Below, piece by piece: positions 35,901 to 47,942 of a DNA stretch of 64,000 nucleotides (positions are counted from its first letter, which is position 1; each line of letters starts with the position of its first letter). The notes beneath the pieces are model-generated. The model worked only from the letters and a program-made list of their open reading frames with translations, had not been told where the DNA came from and did not search any database. The stretch is from the NCBI RefSeq assembly GCF_003590095.1, contig NC_039493.1, forward strand, positions 8,928,001-8,992,000, in the 5' to 3' direction. A program made the translations under genes and the position numbers. Source of the DNA: Trichoplusia ni. Taxonomy: Eukaryota; Arthropoda; Insecta; Lepidoptera; Noctuidae.

Positions 35901-38900
35901 CTATTATGCCCCAATCAAATTCGTGTTTTTCCGTTTTTACCTGTACAAAGCAAATACTCGAATATAATAAATATATTTAAATGTGAGCTTTACGTCTTAC
36001 ATAATAAGGTGAATATTCTTTTACACAGATTTAGATTGGGGGTACATTGCTACTATTGGTAGAGCAAAAAGAATAAGTTTTTATTCCTGTTGCTAAAACA
36101 TAAAAATTCCTAAACAACGTACTTATCCAATACCATATAAAACAGATGACAGAAATGCAAGGCAACTACAATATACCATTGGCATGGCAACTATACCTTA
36201 ACAAGTCGTCCGGGTTGCAGGAAAGGCTTGAGATACTCCGGCTTGGTGATAAACGACCTGAACTGCGCCCCTAACAGATCAAGTTGTGATCTGATGCTGC
36301 AATACGAGGCTATGGAGTGTTCGTCTTCAATACTCAAGCGGTCGTACTCCTTTTGCTTTGCTTTCACCTCTGTTGAGAGATGAATGGAGAATTAACATTG
36401 GAAAACAGTGAAGAGATAATCAATAATGTATACAGAATTGCGAAGTGGTAAATATAAAACAAAATAATGAGGTTAATGTAGTTACTTCGACTACTACGAG
36501 CTTATATTGCAGTAGATAATGTTGTCAATGTAAAACGCGGAAGACGTCGCAAGAAACTGTATGTAGCCGCTTCTAGCTTTTACATCAGTAAAAGCTAGAA
36601 GCGGCTACATACAGTTTTGCCGATGCATTACTCCAATCGGCTACCTGCTTTAAAAAGTGATGGTATAGATCTAAATCACACATTTGGAGTATACAATGCA
36701 ATGGAATATATTGAACTTACTGTCTATTAAATCAGGTATCGCCGCCTGATTCTGAAACTGGAAGAAACTTCTTTCCAACATGTATTCTGGATTGATTTCT
36801 TCAACTCTTAGTAAATTGAGGACCTAAAAATCAAAAAGCAAGAATACTAGACTAAACCATTTAAAGTATTTAAGATCACTAAAGAATTTGAATAATAGGT
36901 AGTTAATAAAAGTGTTTTACTCTGGTAACATTTTTCACAGATTTATTAGCTACACATAATATATATATATAGAATTGTAAACCATTTCAATCATTTTTAA
37001 GACCGATAATTTTTCTTACCATATTATAAGTCAAATGGAAGGCTGAGTTTATAGGATCAGCTTTGCCCTGCACCATGCCTTTAACAATCGCAGGGGTGAC
37101 CTTCTCATCAATCATGAGTATCACGATACCCTTATCGTCAAGACCTCGCCGCCCGGCGCGACCGGACATCTGAATGTATTCACCAGATGATATCTGCAAA
37201 ATGGAAAAGTATTTTTACCGCATTCGTATGATGTCGTAATTACAAAACGACGGATATTTAACGTACACAATCAAATTCAAAGAGTATCTCCGGTGCTGTA
37301 AGGAACGACATAGGCTACTACCTTTTTTTCAGCCGTTACTGTCCCACTGCAGGGCAAAGGCCTCCCTTAGATTTTTCCACTCTGTCCGGTCTATACTATA
37401 GTTATAATGCACTAAACTCAAAATTTCTACATATCACCGAAAATACGGATACTTTGTAATTCTGTCCGTACGTGTATTTTCAATTAGGAAGTATATTATT
37501 TCAAATCATTCAATTATTGCTGTAATAAAATCAACTTACAAATCTGAAGTCTTTGCCGTCGAATTTCTGGCAGTTGGTGAACACGACGGTTCTGGCCGGC
37601 ATGTTGAGACCCATCGCGAAGGTCTCCGTTGCAAACAACGCCTGATATTAAACAAAATACAGTAATTAGGTAAAGTAATTAAATAACAAGCGGCCGCGAG
37701 CGGCTCAGCCCGCGTGGGATATCACTATAGAGCATAATCCGGTCTCTTTTTCTCGTTGATTAAAATGAACTCTATTTTACTTGATCTCTCCAGGAACACA
37801 AGTTCTCCAAGTCTCTCCAAGACAAAGTTTAATATCAATCGGTTAAGTATTTTTCGCGTAAAAGCTGAACAAACAAACTTACATTCACATTTATAATATT
37901 AGTAGGGCTTCTATTCACCGAGAATAAATATCGTACAACGAACCTTTATAAGTCCCAATCCGAATAAGATCTCGATTGTTTCTTTGAGTATAGGAAGTAG
38001 TCCGCCATGATGAATGCCGATGCCCCGTCTCAAGAGCGGTATCACGTTCTCCACTTGAGGCAGCTTACGATCTTCTTCAGATAACACGTCCATCGCGTTG
38101 CTGAATACTTCGTCCACTAGTTTCTTTTCTTCAACTGTAGTAAATATTTTTGAAATAATTATTCAATTACTTAAGGACTTGAAATTGAAATTTAAACTTT
38201 CGCGTACAACTCATTTAATGTACTTACATTACGGACATTTGAAAATGAAGTGTACTCACTCGTATTAAAGTCCAGTTTCGCCATCTGCATTGCGTATGCT
38301 TCGCAGTCCTTCTTACTGAAACTGAATATGATAACAGGCGCAAAGTTTCTCTCCATGATCATTTTAACAATGTTGAATATGTTGGTAGTGTTGGCGCCGC
38401 GCGGGCCGCCGCGTCTGCCGCGCTGGTCGCCCTTGGCCGCGTCACCTGCGTTGCTTAGTACTGCCATGGCAGTGTTGAAGTTGTCTTCTTTGAATATACC
38501 CTAGAGAAATATCAGGACGTTAACACAGGTATTATATAGCGAAAGATACGAAGGTGAACCAGATATAAAAACTTGAGGCTCCTTTAAACAGAAAACGTAT
38601 GCAATACCATTTGAGCGCTTGTTTCTAGCAGCGCTTTACCACCATACGAACAACGACGTGACAATGTTATATACCACTAATGGCGCATTTAAATATCCAT
38701 TTTATTTGACTATTTTTTTGCTATTACTTAGAAATATACTTTAAAGTTTGGCACAAAAATATAAATTAAATAAAGGTTTGACTAAACACCTTCTCATCCA
38801 CCACAAGATGTATTCCCTCACCCCCGGCGGGGAATATATAATGCTGTAGTGGAGTAGGTCTGTACTCTGTGTACACGACGTGGCAAGGCTGGGAGTGCAA

Positions 38901-40948
38901 GCGGCACACCCACTCGGCGAACTGGCGGGCGTTGGGGATCGTAGCCGAGAGGAACACGTAGTGAACGTTGTCAGGCAATAGGATCAGAGTTTCTGATGAT
39001 AAATGTGATATTATTGTTGATGTCAAAATGACAGGGTATTGCTGACATGGCGATACAGGCCGTGGCGACGCATTGTCATGCTGAAGTATATGTAATACAT
39101 TTTTTTATTGCGTTCTATGAATTAATTTTTAATAATTTATTTATTTTATTTGATGACTTTTCGAGGATTCCCATCTACCATTTGTTTTTCACTGATGTAG
39201 TATTATGAAAGGTCACATTTTTAATTTAAGAACAATTTACCTTTCTGAGATAAATTGCTGATATATATATATAATACTCTTTTAATAAACTTATACTATT
39301 TTTATAAGTTTATTAAAATACTATTCCCATAAGGTATTACAGTTGAAAACCAGAAGATGCTAGAGACGGATATTGACAGCCAGAAAGGACTAGCGGCAGG
39401 ACCTAAACCAAATAACTCAATTTGAATTACCTTCCCAGACTACACCTCTCTCTTTGTCTCTCATGTAGTGAATTTCATCAAACACAACCCATCCCACTTC
39501 TCTCATGATTTCTGATCCTCTATACAACATATTCCTAAGAATCTGTAAATTATAGAAAAGCATTCATTAATACAACACCAAACAATTTTATTAATCATAA
39601 TAGGATATTCATTTTTTTTTAAGTGCGTAAAATAAATAAATGTAACAAAAATGTGATATGATAATGGAAAAGGAAAAAAATATAAATTCAAAAAAATTTT
39701 TGTTCAATTTCATTTATGACTAGATACACTACAGAGTGAACTTGGTACAATAAGTCACTAAAACTGTTTTTATTTTAATCCTATTACCATTTCAAGACTA
39801 AGTTATTAATGTTATTCATAAGAGATACCTTATCACTACAGCTATAGAAACTTTTTAATTTCTTACCTCTGTAGTCATAATAAGACAAGAAGCTGAAGGA
39901 TTGATGGTGACATCACCAGTAATAAGGCCCACATCGAGAAACTCCTCGGAGAACTCCCGGTACTTCTGATTGGAGAGGGCTTTTATTGGAGTTGTGTATA
40001 TTACACGCTGCTTATTCTTTAATGATAGTGCTATAGCGTACCTAGATGGAGAAAATGATTGTGTAGGTAATATGAAAAAGTAAAAACAGAATTATGTTAT
40101 GAAATAAAAAAATTATCTGTAGTGAAAACATTTATTTTGCATCCTTCCAGTTGGAAGAATGAATATAAAATATGTAAAGCCATCAAAACTTAAGAAAATA
40201 CAACACACTTAAATAATTATATTTTTTGTTGACCACCTCCGTACAAGTTGTTACATACACAAAAAAAGATACAACTTAGTAATTTAAAAATAAAAAACTT
40301 ACTCAGCCACAACAGTTTTTCCGGCAGATGTGTGGGCCGATACCAGCACAGACTGTAAATTATCTATACACAGTATAGCCTCCTTTTGAAAGGGATCTAG
40401 TATGAAGCTATATTGCTTTGCAGGCTCCGATGTGAGAGGCATTAGAGGTGTATACTCATGGTTAGGAGGTATTGCTACCTCATGTGTGCAGCCTTCATGA
40501 GTCTCTAGTGTATGAATCACAATTCTAGCATTCAGAAGTTCAAGACTGAAACAATATTTCTAAACTTAAACACCACTCCATATAAGATACTCAAGTATTT
40601 GAGTAACCAGTGTTGCAAAATAGCTTAACTTACTTTATATCACTAGTTATGTCTGAATCCTCTTCAGCAGGTTTAACTTTCTTGGTAGACTGCTCTATAA
40701 TTTCCACATCCTCGTGTAATCGCTTTAAATTAGGTCCATCTGCATCTATACTCTTTTCTCTATATAACAAATATATGCAAAACACATTAAAATAGAAAAC
40801 AAAGGCGGAAAAAACAATAATGTAATACGTAGAGGTTATCGATCACTTACGACTTTTCGTCTTCCTTTTTACAAACCGGCAATTGAATTGCAGCTTCTTT
40901 AGGAGTCGTGTCGTCAAAACAATCAAACAAACTATTTACATCAGCCAT
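32969..40948 (-). CDS. Mtr4: Exosome RNA helicase MTR4 (SKIV2L2/MTREX), complete, 18 exons
   Basis: A DExH (Ski2-like) ATP-dependent 3'-5' RNA helicase. It feeds substrates to the nuclear exosome in TRAMP/NEXT-type complexes (family knowledge). Exons on the minus strand: 40851-40948, 40634-40759, 40303-40545, 39867-40041, 39431-39542, 38790-38992, 38260-38500, 37944-38134, 37540-37641, 37020-37193, 36721-36823, 36197-36369, 35752-35940, 35143-35384, 34666-34902, 34152-34314, 33536-33698, 32969-33126. Total 3093 nt, 1030 aa, close to human MTR4 (about 1040). All junctions keep frame. Motifs: Walker A AHTSAGKT (145-152), TPIKALSNQKYRE (Ia), DEIH (236-239), SAT (267-269), motif VI QMSGRAGRRG (505-514), arch/KOW segment with FDWGIIVNF, and the C-terminal DSHCT domain ending IKLLKRDIVFAASLYM. 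Start ATG 40948 (MADVNSLFDCFDD). Introns hold a SINE fragment and inverted repeats. Confidence 0.97.
34005..34120 (-). repeat. SINE 3' fragment in an MTR4 intron
   Basis: It shares AATTTAATCCTTGTNTCGCG and a CAGAGACACCCAG-type segment with the minus-oriented SINE at 9345-9525. It lies directly downstream of exon 16 in the intron. No intact RNA polymerase III head is present. Confidence 0.5.
36554..36617. repeat. Perfect 30-bp hairpin in MTR4 intron
   Basis: The left arm 36554-36583 and right arm 36588-36617 are exact reverse complements over 30 bases (core GTAGCCGCTTCTAGC) around a 4-base loop, ATCA. The hairpin lies in the intron between MTR4 exons 36721-36823 and 36197-36369. No target duplication or further element sequence was recognised. 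Confidence 0.95.
37328..37395. repeat. Fragment of a common insect interspersed repeat
   Basis: CCCACTGCAGGGCAAAGGCC followed by TCCCTTAGA matches the motif family seen at 589-652. It lies in an MTR4 intron. Confidence 0.5.
39280..39318. repeat. 16-bp inverted repeat, AT-rich
   Basis: TTTTAATAAACTTATA and its reverse complement are separated by 7 bp, within an MTR4 intron next to an (AT)n tract. It may simply reflect AT-rich composition. Confidence 0.6.
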
Positions 40949-41201
40949 GTTTCAGAGCATTTACAGTTTCACTTAAAACCTCATGATATTGAATGTTATG
41001 TTTAATAAAACCAATGCGTGAACGAACACCATGAACACAGAACGCCACACTCGCTTGACAAATAGTAGTTGTCAATGTGACAGTCCGAAGCCTGCAACTT
41101 GCAGTTGTACAGATAAATACAAGGTTTTTTGTTGTTGTTGTTAGCCCACGATTATTTTATAAATACTTGGTCTGTGAATTATTTCCACAGATCTTGTACA
41201 T
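40949..41201 (-). promoter_or_regulatory. Presumed MTR4 promoter and 5' UTR
   Basis: About 250 bp separate the MTR4 ATG from the edge of the DNA element at 41205. The first exon starts directly with the coding ATG, and no TATA box is evident. The transposon nest abuts this region, so part of the original divergent promoter may now lie inside or beyond it. No start site can be fixed. Confidence 0.35.
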
Positions 41202-41656
41202 TTAAGGCATAACCGCACGTAATCGCTCGTCGCTCGTTTACAGCGACAAACCAGATCACGTGACCCCATTTTTTAAACTACCCGCGAACCAAAAAGGCGC
41301 TGCTTCATGGAGTTGCTCGTCGCTCGTTTGCAGCGACAATCTGGTCGAGCGACCCCATTTTAAATTTCCCGAAAAACAAAACAACCTATAATCTAATTGT
41401 GGCTATTATGTAGAAACAAGTGTGATTAAAAGTTTTAAAGATACATTTTAAACTCGATAAAACTGTACAATAAGGAAACAGAATTATGGTATAAACGTAC
41501 CTTGTGTCCATACTTTACTAATATTTAATTAAGAAATGTTTTAAAGTATTTACTTTGCCCGATTCCATTTTTTACGGGAATTAATTTAGAGACCGTTTGC
41601 AGCACCACTTTTATGACATTTAAATCGACTTGTCTCGACCGCTTAATTTTTTCTTT

Positions 41657-41662
41657 AAAAAA

Positions 41663-41668
<6 letters not shown>
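41657..41668 (+). repeat. LINE target-site duplication, left copy
   Basis: AAAAAATCTTTT, matched exactly at 48136-48147. It is followed by the element's poly(T) run (poly(A) tail on the minus strand). Confidence 0.75.
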
Positions 41669-41708
<40 letters not shown>

Positions 41709-41817
41709 CTGGCTCTTCACGGTTAGTGTTGGCCAATGACAACATTTACAAAAGGTAGGGAAACTTAGGAATATATAAAAGGACGATAAATTTGGAGCGA
41801 CAAATTGAAAAATTAAA

Positions 41818-44800
41818 TTACAATTTTATGGTATTCGAAGAAATGAATGATGCTATACATTTATATACATGAAAGTTATTAGAATGAAGTAAGGACAGGA
41901 TGGAAGAAGGAAGAGGAATATTAATGGATACTAAGCTATTTACAAAGGAACTATGGTCATAGAGAGGACAGGAGAAGAATATATGGTTAAGATCACCCAC
42001 ATCTTTGCCACACCCGCAAGTCGGGTCGGACATAATTTTTAATCTGACCAGATGGATGGGACAGCTGCAATGTCCCAGGCGCATCCGGACTAATGTCGAT
42101 GTCTCCATCTTGCCAAACTTGGCTCTAAAAAGCCATGGTTTTAGTGTGACATTGGATTGAACTGATGCGTACCATTTTCCCTTAAGTTTGCTACTGGAGT
42201 CCCACTCAGCTTTCCATGATTTTAATAGAAAGGCCTTCGGTAAAGACAGAAGGTCTTGGCAAAAGTTTTTGTAAGGAAACAAGTCACCACATTGCACCGC
42301 ATCAGCTGCCAATTTGTCAGCAAATTCGTTGCCTCGAATTCCAGAGTGGGCTGGGATCCAAGCGAATTGCAGATTATAATTGTTAGCGTTAAGTTTATAC
42401 GTCAGCTCATTAATTTGAAAAATGATTGGAAGTTGAATTTTGTGTTGAAATGGAAATTTTTGAATACCTTGAAGAGCGCTCAGAGAGTCTGTAAAGATTA
42501 TAGAATTTTTTAGTTTAAATATTTTTATATATTCAAGTGCTTTGAAAATTCCAAAGCATTCCCCCGTGAAAACCGAAGTCTCTGGGGGAAGCCTAATTTT
42601 CTGCACTACATTGTATTGTGAGTGGTATACCCCTACACCAACGCAGTCGGTTGAAGAGGGCTTAGCTGCATCAGAGAATAAGTGGTGAAAATTATGAAAT
42701 TGTTCTGCGAGCAACTTATTAAATTTCGACTGGGGACAGGGATCAGATTTACTAATTAAGTCGTGTACTACATAAGGTGAGAAGTGTAGGCTATCATAGC
42801 TAACACTAAATAACGGGAGTTTGTTAGACCGATGTGTAGGGGAACTAAGGGATAAGAATTTCTGATAACTAATGACCAAACAGGGAACAGTTTTATGAGA
42901 CCAGTAGCTAGATGATTGGACTTGAGACATTAAAAGGTGTAGTTTAGGAATAAGGGGATGAGCAGAGAACTGAAGGATCCTGAAGAAAAAATTATCTGAC
43001 AGAAATTGTCTCCTAAGGTGTAACGGAGTTTCACCACACTCCACTTGAAGGGCATTTATCGGACTAGATTTCATGGCACCAGAAATAATCCGGAGGGCCT
43101 TAGATTGAATTAAGTCTAATTTTTTGAAAGCCATAATACTTCCAGGTACAAGGGTAAACAAACCATAATCTAAAACACTTCTAATTATTGCGTTATAAAT
43201 TAACTTTAATGAGAAAGGATGAGCGCCCCACCAAACTCCGGATAAGCACCTAAGCATATTTAAATGTTTTTCACATTTATTAATAATATGTTCGCAATGT
43301 TGAACACCACTAAGCTTATAGTCTAAAATGACGCCCAGATATTTAAAATAGTCTTTGAAAGGAATAGGATTTCCGTTATAGGAAATGGTACATTGAGGAA
43401 TATTTCTTTTACGTGTAAAAATGACACTTGCGCTTTTAGAAGTAGACAATTCCAAACCGTTCAACTGTAACCATGAGGATAATGATGTCAAAGCCGAAGT
43501 AATATCCGAACAGGCTTTTTCCACGGAATGACTTGAACTATAAAATAATAAATCATCGGCATACTGCAGTACTTTGACTCCGTTGTTTACGGATTTATCC
43601 AGGTCATATGTATAAATATTATATAAAAGGGGACTTAATACAGATCCCTGAGGAAGGCCTCTCCAAACCTTACGGGATAATTTATGATCAGCTAAAGGCA
43701 TATCTATGGAACGATCAGATAAAATGTTAATAATAAAATTACAAAGATTCAATGGTACTCGAAGCTCACTTAGTTTAGTATGTAATACGGATACTAGGAC
43801 ATTATCATAGGCTGCATTTATATCTAAGAAAACAGCTGCTGTAGACTGGTTATTAGAAAAAGATAAACGGATATCAGTTGTTAAAATACTTAAACAGTCC
43901 ATAGTACTTTTACCTTTTCTAAAACCATATTGTGAAGAGGATAGAAGGCCTTCACTTTCGATGTACCATTCTAGACGATTTTTAATTAGATTTTCAGCTA
44001 ATTTGATTAATACTGAGGACAGTACTATTGGGCGGTACGAGGAAATATCAGAAGGCGCTTTGTTTGGTTTTAAGAATGGCAACACCATTTGACGTTTCCA
44101 TTCTTCAGGGATGTTTCCTGTTGTCATTACGGTATTAATCAACTCCAAATAGTAACTAAGAATATTATCACTCAGATGTACGAAAAATGAGTATGGAATG
44201 CCATCTAGACCAGGAGCGGAATCTACAGTATTTTGCACAATCCCCTTTAATTCACTTAGGGAGAACGGGAGGTGTAATGTATTAGTTGTAGACTGTTTCG
44301 AACTATCGGCATTAGTTCCGCACGGTGCACAACAAATGTTCTGAGGAACCCATGGTGGAGCCAAATGGTCCAGGAAGTCAGAGGCTAAAGAATCAGGAAT
44401 AGCAGGCGTCGGCTGTGTAAAAACGGACCTGAATTTACGAATATTTTGCCAAACTATAGTAGGGTGGGTATTTGGGGAAATTGTTGAGCAGAAACTCTGC
44501 CAACCTGTATATTTTTTTTTCTTTAAAAGTTGTCTGGTGTCTGTAATAACATTAGTCAGTGCCTCAAAGTTAATATCAGACATATCACGATTATAATTAA
44601 GTTCAGCTTGTTTACGTTTTTTAACAGCCTCTGTACACTCTGAGTCCCACCACGGGGGTTTAGGAATTAAAGTAACATTTTCACTTTTAGTACGGAAAGT
44701 TTCATTAGCTGCAGTTATTATTAACCTAACTAAAGCATTAGCACATGCATTTTCATTGCCATCTGAAATAGGCGGGAGAGTAGACAACTTTGTGTCAGCA

Positions 44801-44879
44801 CTACTTCTATACTTTTCCCAATGAATGCTATTCCTATCAGGCAGTTTATGTTTCAGGTTTGATCGTCTCTTTGAAATAG
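41818..44879 (-). pseudogene. LINE ORF2, second part: reverse transcriptase and RNase H
   Basis: About 1020 codons without a stop. RT motifs: FLDINAAYDNV (A), RGLPQGSVLSPLLYNIYTYD (B), QYADD (C; catalytic YADD codons at 43552-43563). A C-terminal RNase H domain shows Asp (TDCVGVG), GE (TGECFGI), FTDSLSAL and PAHSGIRGNEFADKLA, then a Cys-His-rich tail (CSCPIH, CGCGKDVGDLNHIFFSC). It is separated from its own endonuclease by the nested element at 44880-45849. It is otherwise undamaged. Confidence 0.9.
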
Positions 44880-45849
44880 TTGGCATAAGAATAAGAATAA
44901 GAATAAGAATAAGAAAATTTATTTGCTCAAACATGTGTACACATACAGAATTAAAATAATACATGCATGCAAGATCTTAAATAATGGAGGCTCACGACAT
45001 GTCTGTCATTTTTCATGACGTGCAAATATTAGATATAGGTACAAATTCTATTAATAATCAATTAAGTATTTGAAATTTTACATTTATACATTAAATATCA
45101 CTTTTAATTATACATATTTCTTATATTGAACACTTATCAAATTACTTAATTTTCTTGTCTCTCATTATATATTATAAATATTACAATTGAGATATGTATC
45201 ATTTTAATAAACATTCCATCACAGTAATTGTATTAATTTTTGTTATTTATTATATCACCGAGTCGTTTAAAAAATCTGAAATACTATAATAAGCTTTTTG
45301 TGCTAAAAACGATTTCATTGTTTGTTTAAGTTTAATAACAGGTAGTTCTTTCCAACTTTTGGGCAATTTATTATAGATAGTTGGTGCCATGCAAAAAACA
45401 CTCCCGCGCATAAGTGTAGTTCTTGATGTATGTAAACACAATTTGCTATCATCACGTCTATTTCTTGGAAATCTGTCTGCCATACGAGGAAATAAGTGTG
45501 GATTTGTTTTCACAAACATGATTATTTCTAATACATAAAGTGAAGGTAATGTTAATATATGATATTTAATAAAATAGTTTTTACAGCTATCGGTAGTTTT
45601 GAGCTTAAACATAGACCTTAAACAGAACTTTTGTCTTTTAAAAATGATATCCCTATCGGTTGAGTTACCCCAGAAGATAACACCGTATCGAATGACAGAT
45701 TCAACCAAACCATAGTAGGCTGTTAAAAGTGCTTCAATATTTACAGTATGAGCTAATTTATATAACGCATATGCACTACTGCTTATTCTTTTGGATAGAG
45801 CCTCAATATGTGCTTTCCAATTTAAATTTCTGTCGATTATTAGACCTAA
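44880..45849 (-). mobile_element. Nested, 5'-truncated non-LTR retrotransposon
   Basis: A second, unrelated non-LTR element inserted in ORF2 of the first in the same orientation. It keeps only the last part of its RT ORF, a roughly 330-bp 3' UTR and a tail of TTCTTA repeats (plus AAGAAT units, 44885-44916). The host ORF2 resumes in frame after CTATTT, which is present at both junctions (45850-45855 and 44874-44879). That is a minimal 6-bp target duplication; a longer degenerate one is possible. Loss of RNase H and the GCAAATAAA-type end suggest a Jockey/CR1-like clade. Confidence 0.85.
45250..45849 (-). CDS. C-terminal fragment of RT ORF of the nested element
   Basis: The frame begins at the junction with LGLIIDRNLNWKAHIEAL, the typical RT thumb region of Jockey/CR1 ORF2 proteins. 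It continues through VESVIRYGVIFWGNS and NKLPKSWKELPVIKLKQTMK to a stop at 45250. About 200 codons are open. Catalytic RT motifs are absent because of the 5' truncation, so it cannot act by itself. Confidence 0.85.
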   Translation of the reverse strand, partial: LGLIIDRNLNWKAHIEALSKRISSSAYALYKLAHTVNIEALLTAYYGLVESVIRYGVIFWGNSTDRDIIFKRQKFCLRSMFKLKTTDSCKNYFIKYHILTLPSLYVLEIIMFVKTNPHLFPRMADRFPRNRRDDSKLCLHTSRTTLMRGSVFCMAPTIYNKLPKSWKELPVIKLKQTMKSFLAQKAYYSISDFLNDSVI

Positions 45850-46498
45850 AAATAGAGAATGGGCTGGAAATAACTATTGGGAAATGGTCACTGCCATATG
45901 TAGAAGAAAGGGTATTCCAGGTTAGTGAAGAAGCTAGATTAGGAGAACAAATGGATAGATCCACAGCACTGTTATTCTGATTAGGGGCTGACCGCCGAGT
46001 GGCGATACCTGTATTTAATATGCATAGATTATGTTGGTCTATTATGTCAAGTAAGTCCTGCCCATAGTTGCTTGAAATTGAGCAGCCCCAACATTGGTGG
46101 TGGCAATTTAAATCTCCCATTATAATTAAAGGTCTTGGAAGAATAGAGAAGAGATGGTTGATCTCAAGAAGTAAAGAAGAAGAAGGGTGAGGAACATAAA
46201 TAGAGACAAGGCAAAGATTGTATACTTTAATAGCAACAATTGAAATGTCCTCACTATGTGGTGGGAAGGAAATGATAGAAAAGGGGATAGAATTCTTGAT
46301 AAGTATGGCTACTCCACCATACCCATCAAGTCTATCATCTCTAATAATTAAATAGTTTTTAATTTTAAAAACATTATGTGGCTTCAGCCAAGTTTCTGCT
46401 AAAGCAAAAACTGAAGGCTTATATCTATTAAGTAAATAAATTATGTCACTTTTTTTGCTCAATAGGCTGCGACAATTCCACTGTATTATGCAGTCCAT
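45850..46498 (-). pseudogene. LINE ORF2, first part: APE-type endonuclease, interrupted
   Basis: The ORF2 start codon is at 46498 (MDCIIQWNCRS). The endonuclease motifs are all present in order: QWNCRS, AETWL, YGGVAIL, GDLNCHH, SAVDL and GSDHFPI. This domain nicks target DNA. The reading frame then runs into a foreign sequence at 45849, so ORF2 cannot be made as one protein from this copy. The rest of ORF2 resumes at 44879 in compatible frame. Confidence 0.9.
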
Positions 46499-47942
46499 GA
46501 TTGGTGGGAAGGGTAAAAGTATTAAGAAAAGAGGCAGCGTTGGACGGTGAAATATTAAATTGAGAAAGGAGTTGTAAGAAAGCTGTAATGAAATCATTTA
46601 TAGACATGTTACTATTAGTTTCATTTTTATTCTTATTTTCATTTATTGTTAAAGCACACCCATTTGATGGCTGTGGTTCTTGAAAATCTTTAATAATATT
46701 TTTGTGTGCTTCAATGTCATAACCTTGGGTGGTTTTAGGTGGCGATCGGGGTTTCATAAAAATTGTTTTTTTATAGCTTGTGGTGGTATTAGGTATACGA
46801 TTAGAAATAACTACAGGCTTGTTTGAAAAATTTTTTGACGGAGAGGATAAAAGCATTTCTGCATAAGTTCTGCCTACTGGTGGATGTACTTTCATGGCTT
46901 CAGCATATGAAACAGAATTTTGGGCCATGTAAGTTTTAATTTTTTTTTGCCTATCAAATTCAGGGCAAGATTTGTTGGATGCAAAATGATATCCCGAACA
47001 CATACAACATGATGCATGGTCTTCATCGACATCACAGCTGTCCCCTGTGTGGCCCTGGCCACATTTAAAGCACCTGGGCTTTGACCTGCACTGCAGTTTT
47101 GTATGACCATACCGGCAACAGTTGTAGCATTGTATTGTGGGAAAAATATATAAATCTACAGGTAAACTATTGTAGCAAATAAAAATGCGTTTCGGTAGAA
47201 TTTGTCCATCAAATGTGACAACTACGGATTGTGTAGGTTTCCAGGTAATAGCGCCATCTATGAATGTTTTAAAATTTATGCGCCTAACTTTAATTATAGG
47301 ACCACAACCTAAAGGTACTGAAATATTTTCACCGATTTCCTCTGGAGACCATTCTGCAGGGACCCCTCGAACTAAGCCCATCCTTGTGACATTAAATGTC
47401 GGAATGTAGGCTTTTAAATTCTGTGCCTCTAAACTCTTATTAGTAAGAAAATTATTAGCGTCTGTGTGGTTGGAAAAAGCCATGGAAATTTTGTTTCGCC
47501 CTATCCGCTTAACGCTACCATTAATTATGTTAGTGAAAGAATGTTTTTTTAAAAATTTGCCGAAGGTGATAGGGTGCAATGTGGTACCGTCGTTAGGTGA
47601 TGTAACTTCTTTTTGAACATGTATCACATATGGTGCACTATCTGTTTTTTCGTAGTTTTTTCTGCCTATGGATGTTTGAGGAGTAACCGGAACTGGGTTC
47701 TTTGGAGTATTATTACTTATGTTCTCGGAAAAACTTTGGGGATCTTGACATCCGCAGCCAACCGAATCAGTGCCAATGTGCCTCCGACGACGCTTATTGC
47801 AGTGTTTGCACACATGCATACGTCTTTTTAAACTCCGGGTCGATGTGGACCCATCAGTTTCCATTCCAGACTCATTGGACTGGATGGTCACAAAATTACC
47901 TGCCGGGGGAACAAAGTCCCCCGGGTCAGGCGGGTCGTTCAT
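46446..47942 (-). CDS. Non-LTR retrotransposon ORF1 (gag-like, zinc knuckles)
   Basis: 498 aa starting MNDPPDPGDF. The protein has a basic, Cys-rich N-terminal patch (HVCKHCNKRRRRH), a central RNA-recognition-like part, and three zinc knuckles in a row: CYNCCRYGHTKLQC, CFKCGQGHTGDSC and CCMCSGYHFASNKSC. ORF1 proteins of this type coat the element RNA and accompany it to the target site (family knowledge). Its 3' end overlaps the ORF2 start by 53 nt in another frame, so ORF2 translation probably depends on reinitiation or frameshifting. It is intact. Confidence 0.9.
   Translation of the reverse strand: MNDPPDPGDFVPPAGNFVTIQSNESGMETDGSTSTRSLKRRMHVCKHCNKRRRRHIGTDSVGCGCQDPQSFSENISNNTPKNPVPVTPQTSIGRKNYEKTDSAPYVIHVQKEVTSPNDGTTLHPITFGKFLKKHSFTNIINGSVKRIGRNKISMAFSNHTDANNFLTNKSLEAQNLKAYIPTFNVTRMGLVRGVPAEWSPEEIGENISVPLGCGPIIKVRRINFKTFIDGAITWKPTQSVVVTFDGQILPKRIFICYNSLPVDLYIFPTIQCYNCCRYGHTKLQCRSKPRCFKCGQGHTGDSCDVDEDHASCCMCSGYHFASNKSCPEFDRQKKIKTYMAQNSVSYAEAMKVHPPVGRTYAEMLLSSPSKNFSNKPVVISNRIPNTTTSYKKTIFMKPRSPPKTTQGYDIEAHKNIIKDFQEPQPSNGCALTINENKNKNETNSNMSINDFITAFLQLLSQFNISPSNAASFLNTFTLPTNHGLHNTVELSQPIEQKK

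Noticed and set aside
42256..42513. A plus-strand frame opposite the RNase H region
   Set aside because: It is antisense to the well-supported LINE ORF2 and has no recognisable motif.
44883..44964. An N-terminal extension of the LINE RT frame (runs of Leu-Ile)
   Set aside because: These codons are the TTCTTA tail repeats of the nested element read through in frame, not part of ORF2.
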